The notes beneath the pieces are model-generated. The model made no database searches. It was not told the DNA's origin and worked only from the letters and a program-made list of their open reading frames with translations. Positions 1 through 6,721 of a DNA stretch of 12,093 bases are shown one piece after another. How positions within the stretch are numbered: the first letter of the stretch is position 1; the number at the start of each line of letters is the position of its first letter. This stretch comes from Verrucomicrobiota bacterium (GTDB taxonomy: Bacteria; Verrucomicrobiota; Verrucomicrobiia; Limisphaerales; AV2), in NCBI GenBank assembly GCA_003218935.1, contig QHPA01000158.1, positions 1-12,093 of the forward strand, written 5' to 3'. Made by a program: the position numbers and the translations under genes.

Positions 1-228
1 CGTCATGCCGAGGGCGATCTGCCTGAGATTGCTGAGGCACTTGATCCGTCGCCCTTTCTCCTTCGCAGACGCCAGCGCCGGCAGGAGCAAACCCGCCAGA
101 ATGGCGATGATGGCGATGACCACCAGCAATTCGACGAGTGTAAAGGCCGATTCCACCGGACCCCTCGTGAGTCGGGCGAGATGCGCGACCGGCTTTTCAA
201 TATGAAGCCGTCTGCATGGCAGTTTCAT
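1..228 (-). CDS. Type II secretion-like pseudopilin, N-terminal part (gene continues beyond left edge)
   Basis: Reading the minus strand from ATG at 228–226 gives 76 open codons to base 1, so only the N-terminus is present. Residues 1–29 form a long basic leader ([14 protein letters not shown]...), then A29|FTLVELL begins the classic class-III signal: F30, the conserved Glu at +5, and a hydrophobic helix (residues 30–52, [17 protein letters not shown]). It continues [20 protein letters not shown], the usual start of the DUF1559/pseudopilin-like family that is greatly expanded in Verrucomicrobia and Planctomycetes. The protein would be cleaved and N-methylated by a prepilin peptidase at A29|F30 and sit in the inner membrane as a pseudopilus or surface-fibre subunit. 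Such a peptidase, pilD, lies 1.1 kb away. The leader is longer than the usual 6–15 residues, so a later start is possible, although no other Met falls in it. No clear Shine-Dalgarno is seen. The C-terminal globular domain that would give specificity is outside the window. Confidence 0.85.
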   Translation of the reverse strand, partial: MKLPCRRLHIEKPVAHLARLTRGPVESAFTLVELLVVIAIIAILAGLLLPALASAKEKGRRIKCLSNLRQIALGMT

Positions 229-384
229 AGGCGTGATTAAGATTAACCCCCGTTGAACGAGGGAGCCACAGTATTCTTGCGTTACTGAATTTCATCAAGC
301 CTTCAACCATCGATTCTTCAACACCAAAGATGACTCCAGAAGTTTGTCCTTTAAAGTTGCCCGCTCTCTTTCTATCCTCCGCGC
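229..384. promoter_or_regulatory. Divergent intergenic region between the pseudopilin gene and aroE
   Basis: These 156 bases separate two divergently transcribed genes and must hold both promoters. I cannot identify convincing −35/−10 boxes by eye. A weak imperfect inverted repeat (CCCCCGTTGAACGAGGG, around 246–262) lies near the pseudopilin side. Neither start codon has a strong ribosome binding site. Confidence 0.35.
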
Positions 385-1311
385 GTGTCGGACGAAGCCG
401 GCCCAACCGAGATCAACGCCTCGACGCGCTATTGCGCGGTGCTTGGCCATCCCATCAAACATTCCGCGTCGCCCGACCTGCAGAACGCCGGCCTCGCCGC
501 GCTGGGATTGAACTGGCGCTATCTGGCGTTCGACGTGCATCCGGACCACCTGCGCGCGGCGATCAACGGCGCGAAAGCGATGAAATTCATCGGGCTCAAT
601 CTCACCTTGCCGCACAAGCGGCTCGCGCTCGAAATGGTGGATGAACTGGACGAATCGGCGAAAATGTGGGGCGCAGTGAACACGATCCGTTTCGAGGCGC
701 GCGATGCTCAGGGCCAATGGCTGCCGCTGGCCCGTTTCCCCGATGATGTTCCGGACCCAATCCGCGCCAGAGGTTTCAACACCGACGCCGACGCGCTCGT
801 GCGCGCTCTGCGTGAAGACCTTGATCTGCAACTGTTGCGAGGCGCCGGTGCTTTGTTGCTGGGTGCCGGCGGCGCGGGACACGTAACGGCGTTGAAGCTC
901 GCCTCCGAAGGCGTCGGAACGCTTTTCCTGGTCAACCGCACCGCGGGCAAAGCGGAAGAGGTCGCTGCCGAAATCCGCCGGCGTTTTCCCCGGCAGGAGG
1001 TGATGGTGGGCTACCCGACGAGCACCGTGGATTTGGTGATCAACGCAACTTCGCTCGGCCTGAAACCGGAAGACCCGCTCCCGTTCGATCCGAAACAATT
1101 TACGCTCCGACTGGCGCGCGCGGTTTACGATATGATTTATCGGCCAACGGAAACGGCGCTGCTCGAGGCTGCCAAAACCGCCGGCTGCCGGACCGCCAAC
1201 GGCCTTGGCATGTTGCTCCATCAAGGCGCGAAGGCGTTGGAGATTTGGTCAGAAAAAACAGCCCCGGTCGCCGTGATGCGCCGCGCGCTGGAAAAAAGTG
1301 TTTATGGCTGA
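385..1311 (+). CDS. aroE: Shikimate dehydrogenase (NADP+)
   Basis: This enzyme reduces 3-dehydroshikimate to shikimate with NADPH, the fourth step of chorismate synthesis, in the cytosol. At 308 residues from a GTG start it is slightly longer than the usual 270–290. The N-terminal substrate domain has the shikimate-binding S-x-S-P (residues 27–30), GLNLTLPHK with the catalytic Lys78, and GAVNT (96–100). GFNTD (130–134) supplies the partner Asp134. The Rossmann domain carries LLLGAGGAG (157–165), NRT and NATSLG, and the end has YDMIYRPTET and GLGMLLHQG. A roughly 20-residue insertion (about 103–129) between GAVNT and GFNTD accounts for the extra length. The usual M-H-N after SxSP is L-Q-N here. 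GTG at 385 was chosen because family similarity begins about 15 residues later and upstream has no better start; no Shine-Dalgarno is visible. Its 3' end overlaps pilD, implying a two-gene operon. Confidence 0.95.
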   Translation: MSDEAGPTEINASTRYCAVLGHPIKHSASPDLQNAGLAALGLNWRYLAFDVHPDHLRAAINGAKAMKFIGLNLTLPHKRLALEMVDELDESAKMWGAVNTIRFEARDAQGQWLPLARFPDDVPDPIRARGFNTDADALVRALREDLDLQLLRGAGALLLGAGGAGHVTALKLASEGVGTLFLVNRTAGKAEEVAAEIRRRFPRQEVMVGYPTSTVDLVINATSLGLKPEDPLPFDPKQFTLRLARAVYDMIYRPTETALLEAAKTAGCRTANGLGMLLHQGAKALEIWSEKTAPVAVMRRALEKSVYG

Positions 1312-2398
1312 TCCCTCGCCCTGGCAACTCATCCCTTTCCACTTCTGGTCGGCCGCGCTGTTCACTTTCGGCAGTATCGTGGGCAGTTTTCTCAACGTCT
1401 GCATTCACCGGATGCCGCGTGGCGAGAGCGTCGTCACCCCGCCGTCGCACTGTCCGCGCTGCAACTATTCCATCCCGTGGCATCTGAATATTCCGTTGGT
1501 CAGCTGGTTGATGCTCGGCGGCAAATGCAAAAACTGCGGCGCGCCGATTTCGGTTCGTTACTTTTTGATTGAACTGCTGACCGCCGTTTTGTTTTTAAGC
1601 TGTTGGCTGGCGTTGGGGCGGAAATCGCCGGCGCTGGCGCTGGTTTATTGCGTGGTACTGGCCGGATTCATCGTGGCCACCTTCATTGACATCGAGCATT
1701 TCATCATTCCCGACGCCATCACGCTGGGCGGGATTGCCGCCGGTTTTATCAGCTCGCTTTTTATCCCGACACTGCACGGAGCTCGAACGCCTGCGCTTTC
1801 ACTGGAGCGTTGCTTCGCGGGCGTCATCATCGGCGCTGGTCTGGTTTATGGTATTTTGCGATTGGGCAAGCTGGTTTGGGGCCGGCAGAGATTTGAGCTG
1901 CCCCCGGACACGAAAGTTTTTTTTACCGAGACGACGGTGAAACTTCCGGACAAGGAAATCCCCTACGAAGACATATTCTATCGCAAATCCGACACCATCG
2001 TGCTGGAGGCCAAAACCGTGGAGATGGTTGACCGTTGCTACGCCCGGGCCCCGTTGCGGCTGTCCCCGACCAGACTGCGGGTTGGCGATGAGACTTTCAA
2101 ACCGGAGGAAGTGCAGCACCTCGAAGTTGTGACCGACGAAATCGTGGTGCCGCGCGAGGCGATGGGGCTGGGCGACGTGAAATTCATGGCCGCCATCGGC
2201 GGGTTCCTCGGCTGGCAGGCGGTGATTTTCTCACTGATGCTCAGCGCCGTCATGGGCGCCATGGTAGGAATCACTTTGATCGCTCTGCGCAAGAGCGAAT
2301 GGTCCAGCCGTGTGCCTTACGGCCCTTACATTGCGCTGGCCGCAACCATCTGGATTTTCGGCGGCGAACGGATCGTTCGGTGGTGGCTGGGCCAATAG
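1304..2398 (+). CDS. pilD: Prepilin peptidase/N-methyltransferase (peptidase A24) with a large inserted domain
   Basis: This inner-membrane aspartic protease cleaves leader peptides of type IV pilins and pseudopilins and N-methylates the new N-terminus. The protein is 364 residues from ATG 1304; a GTG at 1298 would add two residues. The N-terminal domain has the GSFLNVCIHRMPRGESV signature (27–43) and two zinc cysteine pairs, C50-x-x-C53 and C75-x-x-C78. Catalytic aspartates lie in FIDIEHFIIPD (D129) and GLGDVKFMAA (D291). Several hydrophobic membrane segments follow each other, and a PYGPYIALAA-type end is present. Unusually, residues about 195–285, between the two catalytic aspartate motifs, form a charged soluble insert absent from standard 250–290-residue PilD proteins. 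The start overlaps the aroE stop by 8 bases, so translation is probably coupled. The pseudopilin at 1–228 is a plausible substrate. Confidence 0.95.
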   Translation: MADPSPWQLIPFHFWSAALFTFGSIVGSFLNVCIHRMPRGESVVTPPSHCPRCNYSIPWHLNIPLVSWLMLGGKCKNCGAPISVRYFLIELLTAVLFLSCWLALGRKSPALALVYCVVLAGFIVATFIDIEHFIIPDAITLGGIAAGFISSLFIPTLHGARTPALSLERCFAGVIIGAGLVYGILRLGKLVWGRQRFELPPDTKVFFTETTVKLPDKEIPYEDIFYRKSDTIVLEAKTVEMVDRCYARAPLRLSPTRLRVGDETFKPEEVQHLEVVTDEIVVPREAMGLGDVKFMAAIGGFLGWQAVIFSLMLSAVMGAMVGITLIALRKSEWSSRVPYGPYIALAATIWIFGGERIVRWWLGQ

Positions 2399-2402
2399 CT
2401 GC

Positions 2403-2419
2403 CGCGGGGACAACCCGCG
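2403..2419. terminator. GC-only hairpin between convergent genes
   Basis: CGCGGG (2403–2408), loop GACAA, CCCGCG (2414–2419) form a perfect 6-bp stem just after the pilD stop, in the 35-base gap before the convergent NYN gene ends. Neither strand has a T-tract after it, so it is not a canonical intrinsic terminator. It may act as a weak bidirectional block or mRNA 3'-end stabiliser. Confidence 0.3.
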
Positions 2420-2433
2420 AGAGGAAGTGATGA

Positions 2434-3237
2434 TCAGCCCGCGGGGCGGACGAGGTAGCCGCCGGACTTCTCGTCAGGCTCCAATGTCAGCAGGCCGCGC
2501 TTCTGCGCTTCCAGCAACAGGTCGTTGAATGAGCGGAACCCATACGCGCGCTCGTGGAAGCCCGGATTGCGGCGCTTGATGGCCTGCTTGATCATTGAAC
2601 CCCAGATGCTCTCGTCCTGGTCCCGTTCCTCGGAGATGGCCTCCAGCGTCTCGGCGATGAGGTCGAGCGCCTTGTCCAGGGAAGGGCCTTTGTTCTCGCT
2701 TTCTTCGGCCGTGGCGGCGGGCGCGGACGGTTTGCCGCGCTGCCGCGCTTTTGACCGCTCAAGGCGCACCAGATCGTCGTAATACAGGAATTCGTCGCAA
2801 TTCCTGATGAACAGGTCGGAAGTGGAATTCTTGACGCCCACGCCGACGACCGTCTTCGCGTTCTCGCGGAGCTTGCTGACGAGCGGCGAAAAATCGGAAT
2901 CGCCGCTGATGACGACAAAGGTATCCACGTGGCTCTTCGTGTAGCAAAGGTCGAGGGCGTCCACGACCATGCGAATATCCGCGGAGTTCTTGCCGGACTG
3001 CCGGACGTGAGGGATCTCGATGAGTTCGAAGGCGGCCTCGTGCAGGTCGCGCTTGAATTCTTTGTAGCGCTCGAAGTCGCAGTAGGCCTTCTTCACGACG
3101 ATCTGCCCCTTGAGCAGGAGCCGTTCAAGCACTTTCTGAATGTTAAACCTGGGGTAATGGGCATCGCGTGCCCCGAGGGCGATGTTCTCCAGATCGAGGA
3201 ACACCGCCATGGTCGCGTTGGAATCCGTGGCACTCAT
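2434..3237 (-). CDS. NYN-domain (LabA/DUF88-type) putative ribonuclease with C-terminal OST-HTH/LOTUS-like domain
   Basis: The 267-residue protein has two domains. Residues about 10–157 form a PIN-like NYN nuclease fold with all the acidic metal ligands: AVFLDLEN (D15), SADIRMVVD (D87, D93) and the signature VVISGDSDFSPL (D113, D115). After a charged Ala/Ser/Glu linker (about 158–187), residues about 188–264 resemble an OST-HTH/LOTUS winged helix (LDLIAETLEAI..., YGFRSFNDLLLEAQKRGLL, GGYLVR), a module known to bind RNA. Family knowledge suggests a metal-dependent RNase acting on structured or tRNA-like RNA, but the substrate is unknown. The ATG at 3237 is used; ATG at residue 10 is an alternative because homology begins there. 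It lies 53 bases downstream of aroC on the same strand, so co-transcription is likely without an obvious pathway link. Confidence 0.88.
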   Translation of the reverse strand: MSATDSNATMAVFLDLENIALGARDAHYPRFNIQKVLERLLLKGQIVVKKAYCDFERYKEFKRDLHEAAFELIEIPHVRQSGKNSADIRMVVDALDLCYTKSHVDTFVVISGDSDFSPLVSKLRENAKTVVGVGVKNSTSDLFIRNCDEFLYYDDLVRLERSKARQRGKPSAPAATAEESENKGPSLDKALDLIAETLEAISEERDQDESIWGSMIKQAIKRRNPGFHERAYGFRSFNDLLLEAQKRGLLTLEPDEKSGGYLVRPAG

Positions 3238-3290
3238 TTTAATATGACTTCATGGCCGTAAACGCAGTGGCAAGTTGATCGGAGCGCGCC

Positions 3291-4370
3291 CTATTCGCAC
3301 TGTGCTCTGTGCCGCAACGCATGATCCACCAGCACCAGCGCGGTCATGGCTTCGACCATCGGCACCGCGCGGGGCAACACGCAGGGGTCGTGCCGTCCGC
3401 GCGCTTTCAGGATCGTGTTCTTAAAATTCACATCCACGGTTTCCTGCTCGATCATGACGGTGGCGACCGGCTTGAATGCGACACGGAAGTAAATGGTCTG
3501 CCCGTTCGAGATGCCACCCTGGATGCCGCCGGAACGGTTCGTGGGAGTGTAAACCTTCCCACCCTTCGAGCGAAATGGATCGTTGTGCTGCGTGCCGGTC
3601 AACAGGATGCCGTCGAAGCCCGAACCGATGTCGAAACCTTTGGAGGCGGGCAGACTCAACATCGCTTTCGCCAAATCCGCCTCCAAACGATCAAACACCG
3701 GTTCTCCCCACCCCGCCGGCGCGCCGCGCGCCACGCCGACGACAATACCCCCGACGGTGTCGCCCGCTTTACGCGCCCGTTCGATCAGACGGATCATTTT
3801 GTCTGCCGCAACAGGATCAGGACAACGGACTATGTTCGCTTCAACGTCCTTCAGCTTGACTGCTTCCGAATCCACGCTGGCCACAATGCGCTGGACCTGC
3901 TGCACGTAAGCCAGCACTTCCACGCCGTTGCGTTCGCGCAGGATTTTTTTGGCAATCGCGCCGGCGGCCACCCGTCCGATAGTTTCGCGGGCACTGGTGC
4001 GTCCCCCGCCTTGCCAGTTGCGGATGCCGAATTTCGCCTGATAAGTATAGTCAGCGTGCGATGGTCGAAACTTGGTTGCCATCTCCGAGTAGGCTTCGGG
4101 CCGCGCGTCCTCGTTCCTGACCCACATGGAAATCGGCGTGCCGAGCGTTTTGCCTTCAAATGTACCGGAGAGAATTTGAACGTGGTCCCTCTCTTTGCGC
4201 GATGAAACGATCTTCGACTGTGCAGGCCGACGACGATCCAAATCCGGCTGAATGTCTGCTTCGGTCAGGTCCAGCCGGGGCGGACAACCATCCACGACGA
4301 CGCCCACGCCGCCGCCGTGGGACTCGCCCCAGGTCGTCACGCGGAAAAGGCGGCCAAACGTATTCGCCAT
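3291..4370 (-). CDS. aroC: Chorismate synthase
   Basis: This enzyme converts 5-enolpyruvylshikimate-3-phosphate to chorismate using reduced FMN, the last common step of aromatic amino acid synthesis. The 359 residues from ATG 4370 match the family's typical length of about 360. Motifs in order are [20 protein letters not shown] at the N-terminus, [87 protein letters not shown], and [19 protein letters not shown] near the C-terminus. The reading frame stays open 39 codons further upstream to 4487, but that extension has no family similarity and the MANTFG start is canonical. No Shine-Dalgarno is evident. The NYN gene follows 53 bases downstream. Confidence 0.97.
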   Translation of the reverse strand: MANTFGRLFRVTTWGESHGGGVGVVVDGCPPRLDLTEADIQPDLDRRRPAQSKIVSSRKERDHVQILSGTFEGKTLGTPISMWVRNEDARPEAYSEMATKFRPSHADYTYQAKFGIRNWQGGGRTSARETIGRVAAGAIAKKILRERNGVEVLAYVQQVQRIVASVDSEAVKLKDVEANIVRCPDPVAADKMIRLIERARKAGDTVGGIVVGVARGAPAGWGEPVFDRLEADLAKAMLSLPASKGFDIGSGFDGILLTGTQHNDPFRSKGGKVYTPTNRSGGIQGGISNGQTIYFRVAFKPVATVMIEQETVDVNFKNTILKARGRHDPCVLPRAVPMVEAMTALVLVDHALRHRAQCE

Positions 4371-4490
4371 GCGCACAGAGTGCGGGAAAAAGTGTGCTAG
4401 TCCAGTAAAACCATTTGAAATACAGGTAGCATCGCAACGAGGCAGGAACAACGGAAGTCGCCGATGTTTGTCAGCAGGGACCACCACCTG

Positions 4491-4703
4491 TCAGGGTTGT
4501 TTCACGGACAGCTCCACCGACGCGGAGCTCGGCTCTGCTGCGTGGAGACGGGCTTCGTCGAACTCACCATGGTCCGCCATGATCCGAGCGAAGATTGTCC
4601 CGCTTTTTGCCCTGAACGCCAGCGCATCCCTGAGAGTCACGAATGACCCAACAACGACCGAACCTTCCACCACAACAAAATTCTGCCTGCGTATTTCCTT
4701 CAT
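4491..4703 (-). CDS. Small hypothetical protein (70 aa), uncertain
   Basis: The minus-strand ORF runs from ATG 4703 to a TGA at 4493–4491. It encodes MKEIRRQNFVVVEGSVVVGS followed by FVTLRDALAFRAKSGTIFA and an acidic tail. The alternation of hydrophobic strands with an amphipathic helix (VVVEG–VVVGSF–TLRDALAFRAK–TIFARIM) looks protein-like rather than random, but I recognise no family. It lies 120 bases upstream of aroC on the same strand and could lead that operon. No ribosome binding site is visible and no other signal backs it, so it may be an open frame by chance. Confidence 0.35.
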   Translation of the reverse strand: MKEIRRQNFVVVEGSVVVGSFVTLRDALAFRAKSGTIFARIMADHGEFDEARLHAAEPSSASVELSVKQP

Positions 4704-5042
4704 CGAACAAACACCGTGTTCTGCCCTGCCCGCACTGACGCGGCGCGGCTCAGGGGATAAGCCGCACCGCCGCGCCCTTGCAAACTATGTTTTTATCTCT
4801 TCGAAGGCCATTGGCAAAGCACGGCGAAGCCATTTGCAGCGTCAAAAAGAAGCAGTGCGGCTATGGCACCGCACTGCAACCCAACCAAACTTTCACGTAG
4901 CCTCCTTTAGTTAATCGGACCAGATGCGTTCGGTGTCTTGCAAATTCGATGCCAACGGGTCGGCAACGCGCCTTGGAAGACAAGGGCCAACGCGCGTTCA
5001 ACAAACCGCGCACCCGGCGAAACAGGAAAAGCTCCGGTGCCC
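4704..5042. other. Gene-poor stretch with two hairpins
   Basis: No credible coding frame is seen here. It contains an 8-bp GC hairpin, GGCGCGGC (4742–4749) with GCCGCGCC (4769–4776), around a 19-base loop. It also contains the minus-strand terminator-like hairpin at 4844–4877, listed separately. The rest has no repeat, RNA gene or promoter that I can support. Confidence 0.5.
4844..4877 (-). terminator. Rho-independent terminator-like hairpin, minus strand
   Basis: GCAGTGCGG (4852–4860) and CCGCACTGC (4869–4877) form a perfect 9-bp stem with an 8-base loop. Read on the minus strand, the stem is followed at once by TTCTTTTTGAC (4851–4841), a T-rich tract; the plus side has none. This orientation would end a transcript coming from the right on the minus strand, such as the small ORF that stops at 5043, about 165 bases upstream of the hairpin. 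Confidence 0.6.
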
Positions 5043-5315
5043 CTACAAAACGCGGACCAGGATGAAATAGGAATAGACGAGCCCGGCCTCCAGCAGAACA
5101 AAGACGACGAAGCTCAGGATGGCAAAACCGCAGTCGAACCTGTTCTTGATTCGCCAGCCTTGAACCAACGGATTTTTCGTCTTCACAGCGATGCCTGAAG
5201 CATCAAGGATGCCGACGACCAACCCGGTCTCAACTGCGCGAAACCACTTCCTTCCAGGCAAGCTTATACTGACCGCTCGCCGCGGCGGCGCGATATTCAA
5301 TGTTGCGTTTCGCAC
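5043..5315 (-). CDS. Small hypothetical membrane protein
   Basis: The open frame has 90 codons from ATG 5315 and ends in a strongly hydrophobic segment, FAILSFVVFVLLEAGLVYSY (about residues 64–83), followed by FILVRVL, one predicted transmembrane helix. Residues 1–43 look nondescript. A GTG at 5186 (V44) would give a 47-residue protein starting MKTKNPLVQGW, a compact form with a short cytosolic head and one helix. A terminator-like hairpin in the matching orientation lies 165 bases downstream, which supports transcription of this strand. I recognise no family and see no strong ribosome binding site. Confidence 0.4.
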   Translation of the reverse strand: MRNATLNIAPPRRAVSISLPGRKWFRAVETGLVVGILDASGIAVKTKNPLVQGWRIKNRFDCGFAILSFVVFVLLEAGLVYSYFILVRVL

Positions 5316-5372
5316 TCTGTGATCTCATTCTGACAAAGCAGGAAGCATGCAGCGGAACTCCTCAAGAGCACC

Positions 5373-5549
5373 ATGAGAGTAGTAGGGAAAATCGTTCTGG
5401 GAGTAGCGACGGTCGCCATGCTGTGGCCCGCCTGCCGTCTGATGATGGCTTCCTTCAAGCGTACCGAACCGCCATCCAGGATCATCTCTGAGGCCATTAT
5501 TTACATTGTGATCATGTGTGTTATTTCCCGGATTTACCGCAAACTTTGA
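5373..5549 (+). CDS. Small two-helix membrane protein (58 aa), hypothetical
   Basis: ATG 5373 to TGA 5547–5549 encodes MRVVGKIVLGVATVAMLWPA, then CRLMMASFKRTEPPSRIISE and AIIYIVIMCVISRIYRKL. Two hydrophobic stretches (about residues 6–26 and 41–54) are separated by a short basic/proline loop and closed by a basic tail, the typical layout of a tiny helical-hairpin membrane protein. A purine-rich AAGAG lies about 5 bases before the ATG. It is divergent from the minus-strand small membrane ORF and lies 50 bases upstream of the mutase operon. I recognise no family. Confidence 0.5.
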   Translation: MRVVGKIVLGVATVAMLWPACRLMMASFKRTEPPSRIISEAIIYIVIMCVISRIYRKL

Positions 5550-5599
5550 GGTCTGGATGAAATCGAAATCAGTTCAGCTCCGAGACACTGCGCCGGGGG

Positions 5600-6721
5600 T
5601 TGCCGGTACTCCATCCAAACGCGCCGCGACTCCCACCCGAGTGTCGCGCAGGACTCAACTCCTCGGAGTTCATCCATTGCGGCATCGAGGTCGTCTATCT
5701 CGGGTACCATCGTTCGGCGCGTGACATTGTGCGCGCAGCGACCCAGGAGGACGTGCGCGCGATCGGCCTTTCGAGTTACAACGGTGGTCACGTCGAGTTT
5801 TTCACGGAAGTGGTTGATCTGCTGAAAAGACAGGGCGCGGACGACATTGGCGTGTTTGGCGGTGGCGGCGGGACCATTACGAAAGCCGATGCCGCGATCA
5901 TGCAGAAGAAGGGAGTGGACCGCATTTTCTTCGCCGGCACACCGCTGTCGGAGATCGTCAAATTCGCAAAGATCGCCTACAATACTCATGGTCGCTCAGG
6001 CTGGCGCGCGCGAGGTGAAACCATTTCCGATCCGGACCGACGAATCGCCAGAATGCTGACGGCTGCCGAAACAGGTGATCGCGATGAGGGGGCTTGCTTT
6101 CGCGGCGCGCCGGCGAAAGGAAGCGCGCCGATCACCATTGGCATTACCGGCCCAGGCGGGGCGGGTAAAACGACTTTGATCGATGAGTTGGTGCTGCGTT
6201 TTCTGAAAGCCAGTCCACGGACGCGCCTGGCCATTCTCTCGCACGATCCCAGTCTTATCGGCCAGGGCGCGCTGCTGGGAGACCGCGCATCGATGGTTTA
6301 TTCCCAGGACGATCGCGTCTTCATGCGCAGTCTCGCCACGCGGGGTCAGGCCGGGGGTTTGTCCCCGGCGTCGGGGCGCTGTCTGCGACTGCTCAAACGC
6401 GGCGGTTTCGATCGCGTGTTTGTTGAAACCGTGGGCATTGGCCAGGAAGCGGCCCCGTTTGGCGGTGAGCCGGTGGATCGCGTCATCCTGGTCATGAGCC
6501 CCGACTATGGGAGTCGCCTGCAGCTTCAGAAAATTGTGATGCTGGACGTGGCAAATATTGTCGTGCTCAACAAGTCGGACCTGTCCGGGGCAAAGACCGC
6601 GGCAGCGGAGATCGAACAACGATTGGCGCTCAACGGTCGGGGACAAAAACTGATCCAGACAGTGGCCCGACGCCATCGCGATCCCGGCGTGGATGAATTG
6701 TTTCGGTTGGCGATTTCGTGA
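5600..6721 (+). CDS. icmF: IcmF-type N-terminal half: B12-binding domain fused to MeaB-like G-protein chaperone; N-terminus incomplete
   Basis: The 373-residue ORF (TTG start, uncertain) matches the first two domains of fused isobutyryl-CoA mutase IcmF. Residues about 24–125 are a cobalamin-binding Rossmann domain: GIEVVYLGYHRSA, SSYNGGHVEFF (58–68) and FGGGGGTI (86–93). Residues about 175–372 are a MeaB/ArgK-type GTPase: Walker A GPGGAGKT (184–191), GALLGDR, VFMRSLATRG, ETVGIGQEA and the guanine-specificity NKSD (324–327). The GTPase would gate adenosylcobalamin loading and rescue of the mutase. The first 25–30 residues of the B12 fold, including the D-x-H cobalt-ligand motif (DGHD in IcmF), are missing from this frame. 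A D-S-H-P appears in another frame at 5628–5639. The stop overlaps the next gene's GTG by 4 bases, so in IcmF terms the polypeptide is split here. Function is doubtful unless the N-terminus is restored. Confidence 0.82.
   Translation: MPVLHPNAPRLPPECRAGLNSSEFIHCGIEVVYLGYHRSARDIVRAATQEDVRAIGLSSYNGGHVEFFTEVVDLLKRQGADDIGVFGGGGGTITKADAAIMQKKGVDRIFFAGTPLSEIVKFAKIAYNTHGRSGWRARGETISDPDRRIARMLTAAETGDRDEGACFRGAPAKGSAPITIGITGPGGAGKTTLIDELVLRFLKASPRTRLAILSHDPSLIGQGALLGDRASMVYSQDDRVFMRSLATRGQAGGLSPASGRCLRLLKRGGFDRVFVETVGIGQEAAPFGGEPVDRVILVMSPDYGSRLQLQKIVMLDVANIVVLNKSDLSGAKTAAAEIEQRLALNGRGQKLIQTVARRHRDPGVDELFRLAIS

Noticed and set aside
295..1224. 309-codon open frame on the minus strand opposite aroE
   Set aside because: It is a mirror of the aroE codon pattern in GC-rich DNA; the translation is rich in Arg/His/Gln with no family motif, while aroE has every expected motif.
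3309..4205. 298-codon plus-strand frame opposite aroC
   Set aside because: Antisense shadow of a fully conserved chorismate synthase; low-complexity composition and no start context.
4371..4487. 39-codon N-terminal extension of aroC
   Set aside because: Chorismate synthases begin at the M-x-N-T-F-G sequence; the extension has no similarity to the family.
4252..4914. 220-codon plus-strand frame across the aroC start and the gene-poor stretch
   Set aside because: Ser/Thr/Arg/Pro-rich with no hydrophobic core; it overlaps the conserved aroC N-terminus on the opposite strand.
5043..5549. Toxin–antitoxin pair
   Set aside because: Two small divergent ORFs with hydrophobic segments are suggestive, but neither resembles a known toxin or antitoxin and they are not in one operon.
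5518..5724. 68-codon plus-strand frame with an ATG at 5557 just before the B12 domain
   Set aside because: Considered as the real N-terminus of the mutase gene, but it is in another frame from the B12 domain and its translation (Arg/Thr/Ser-rich) has no B12-fold features.
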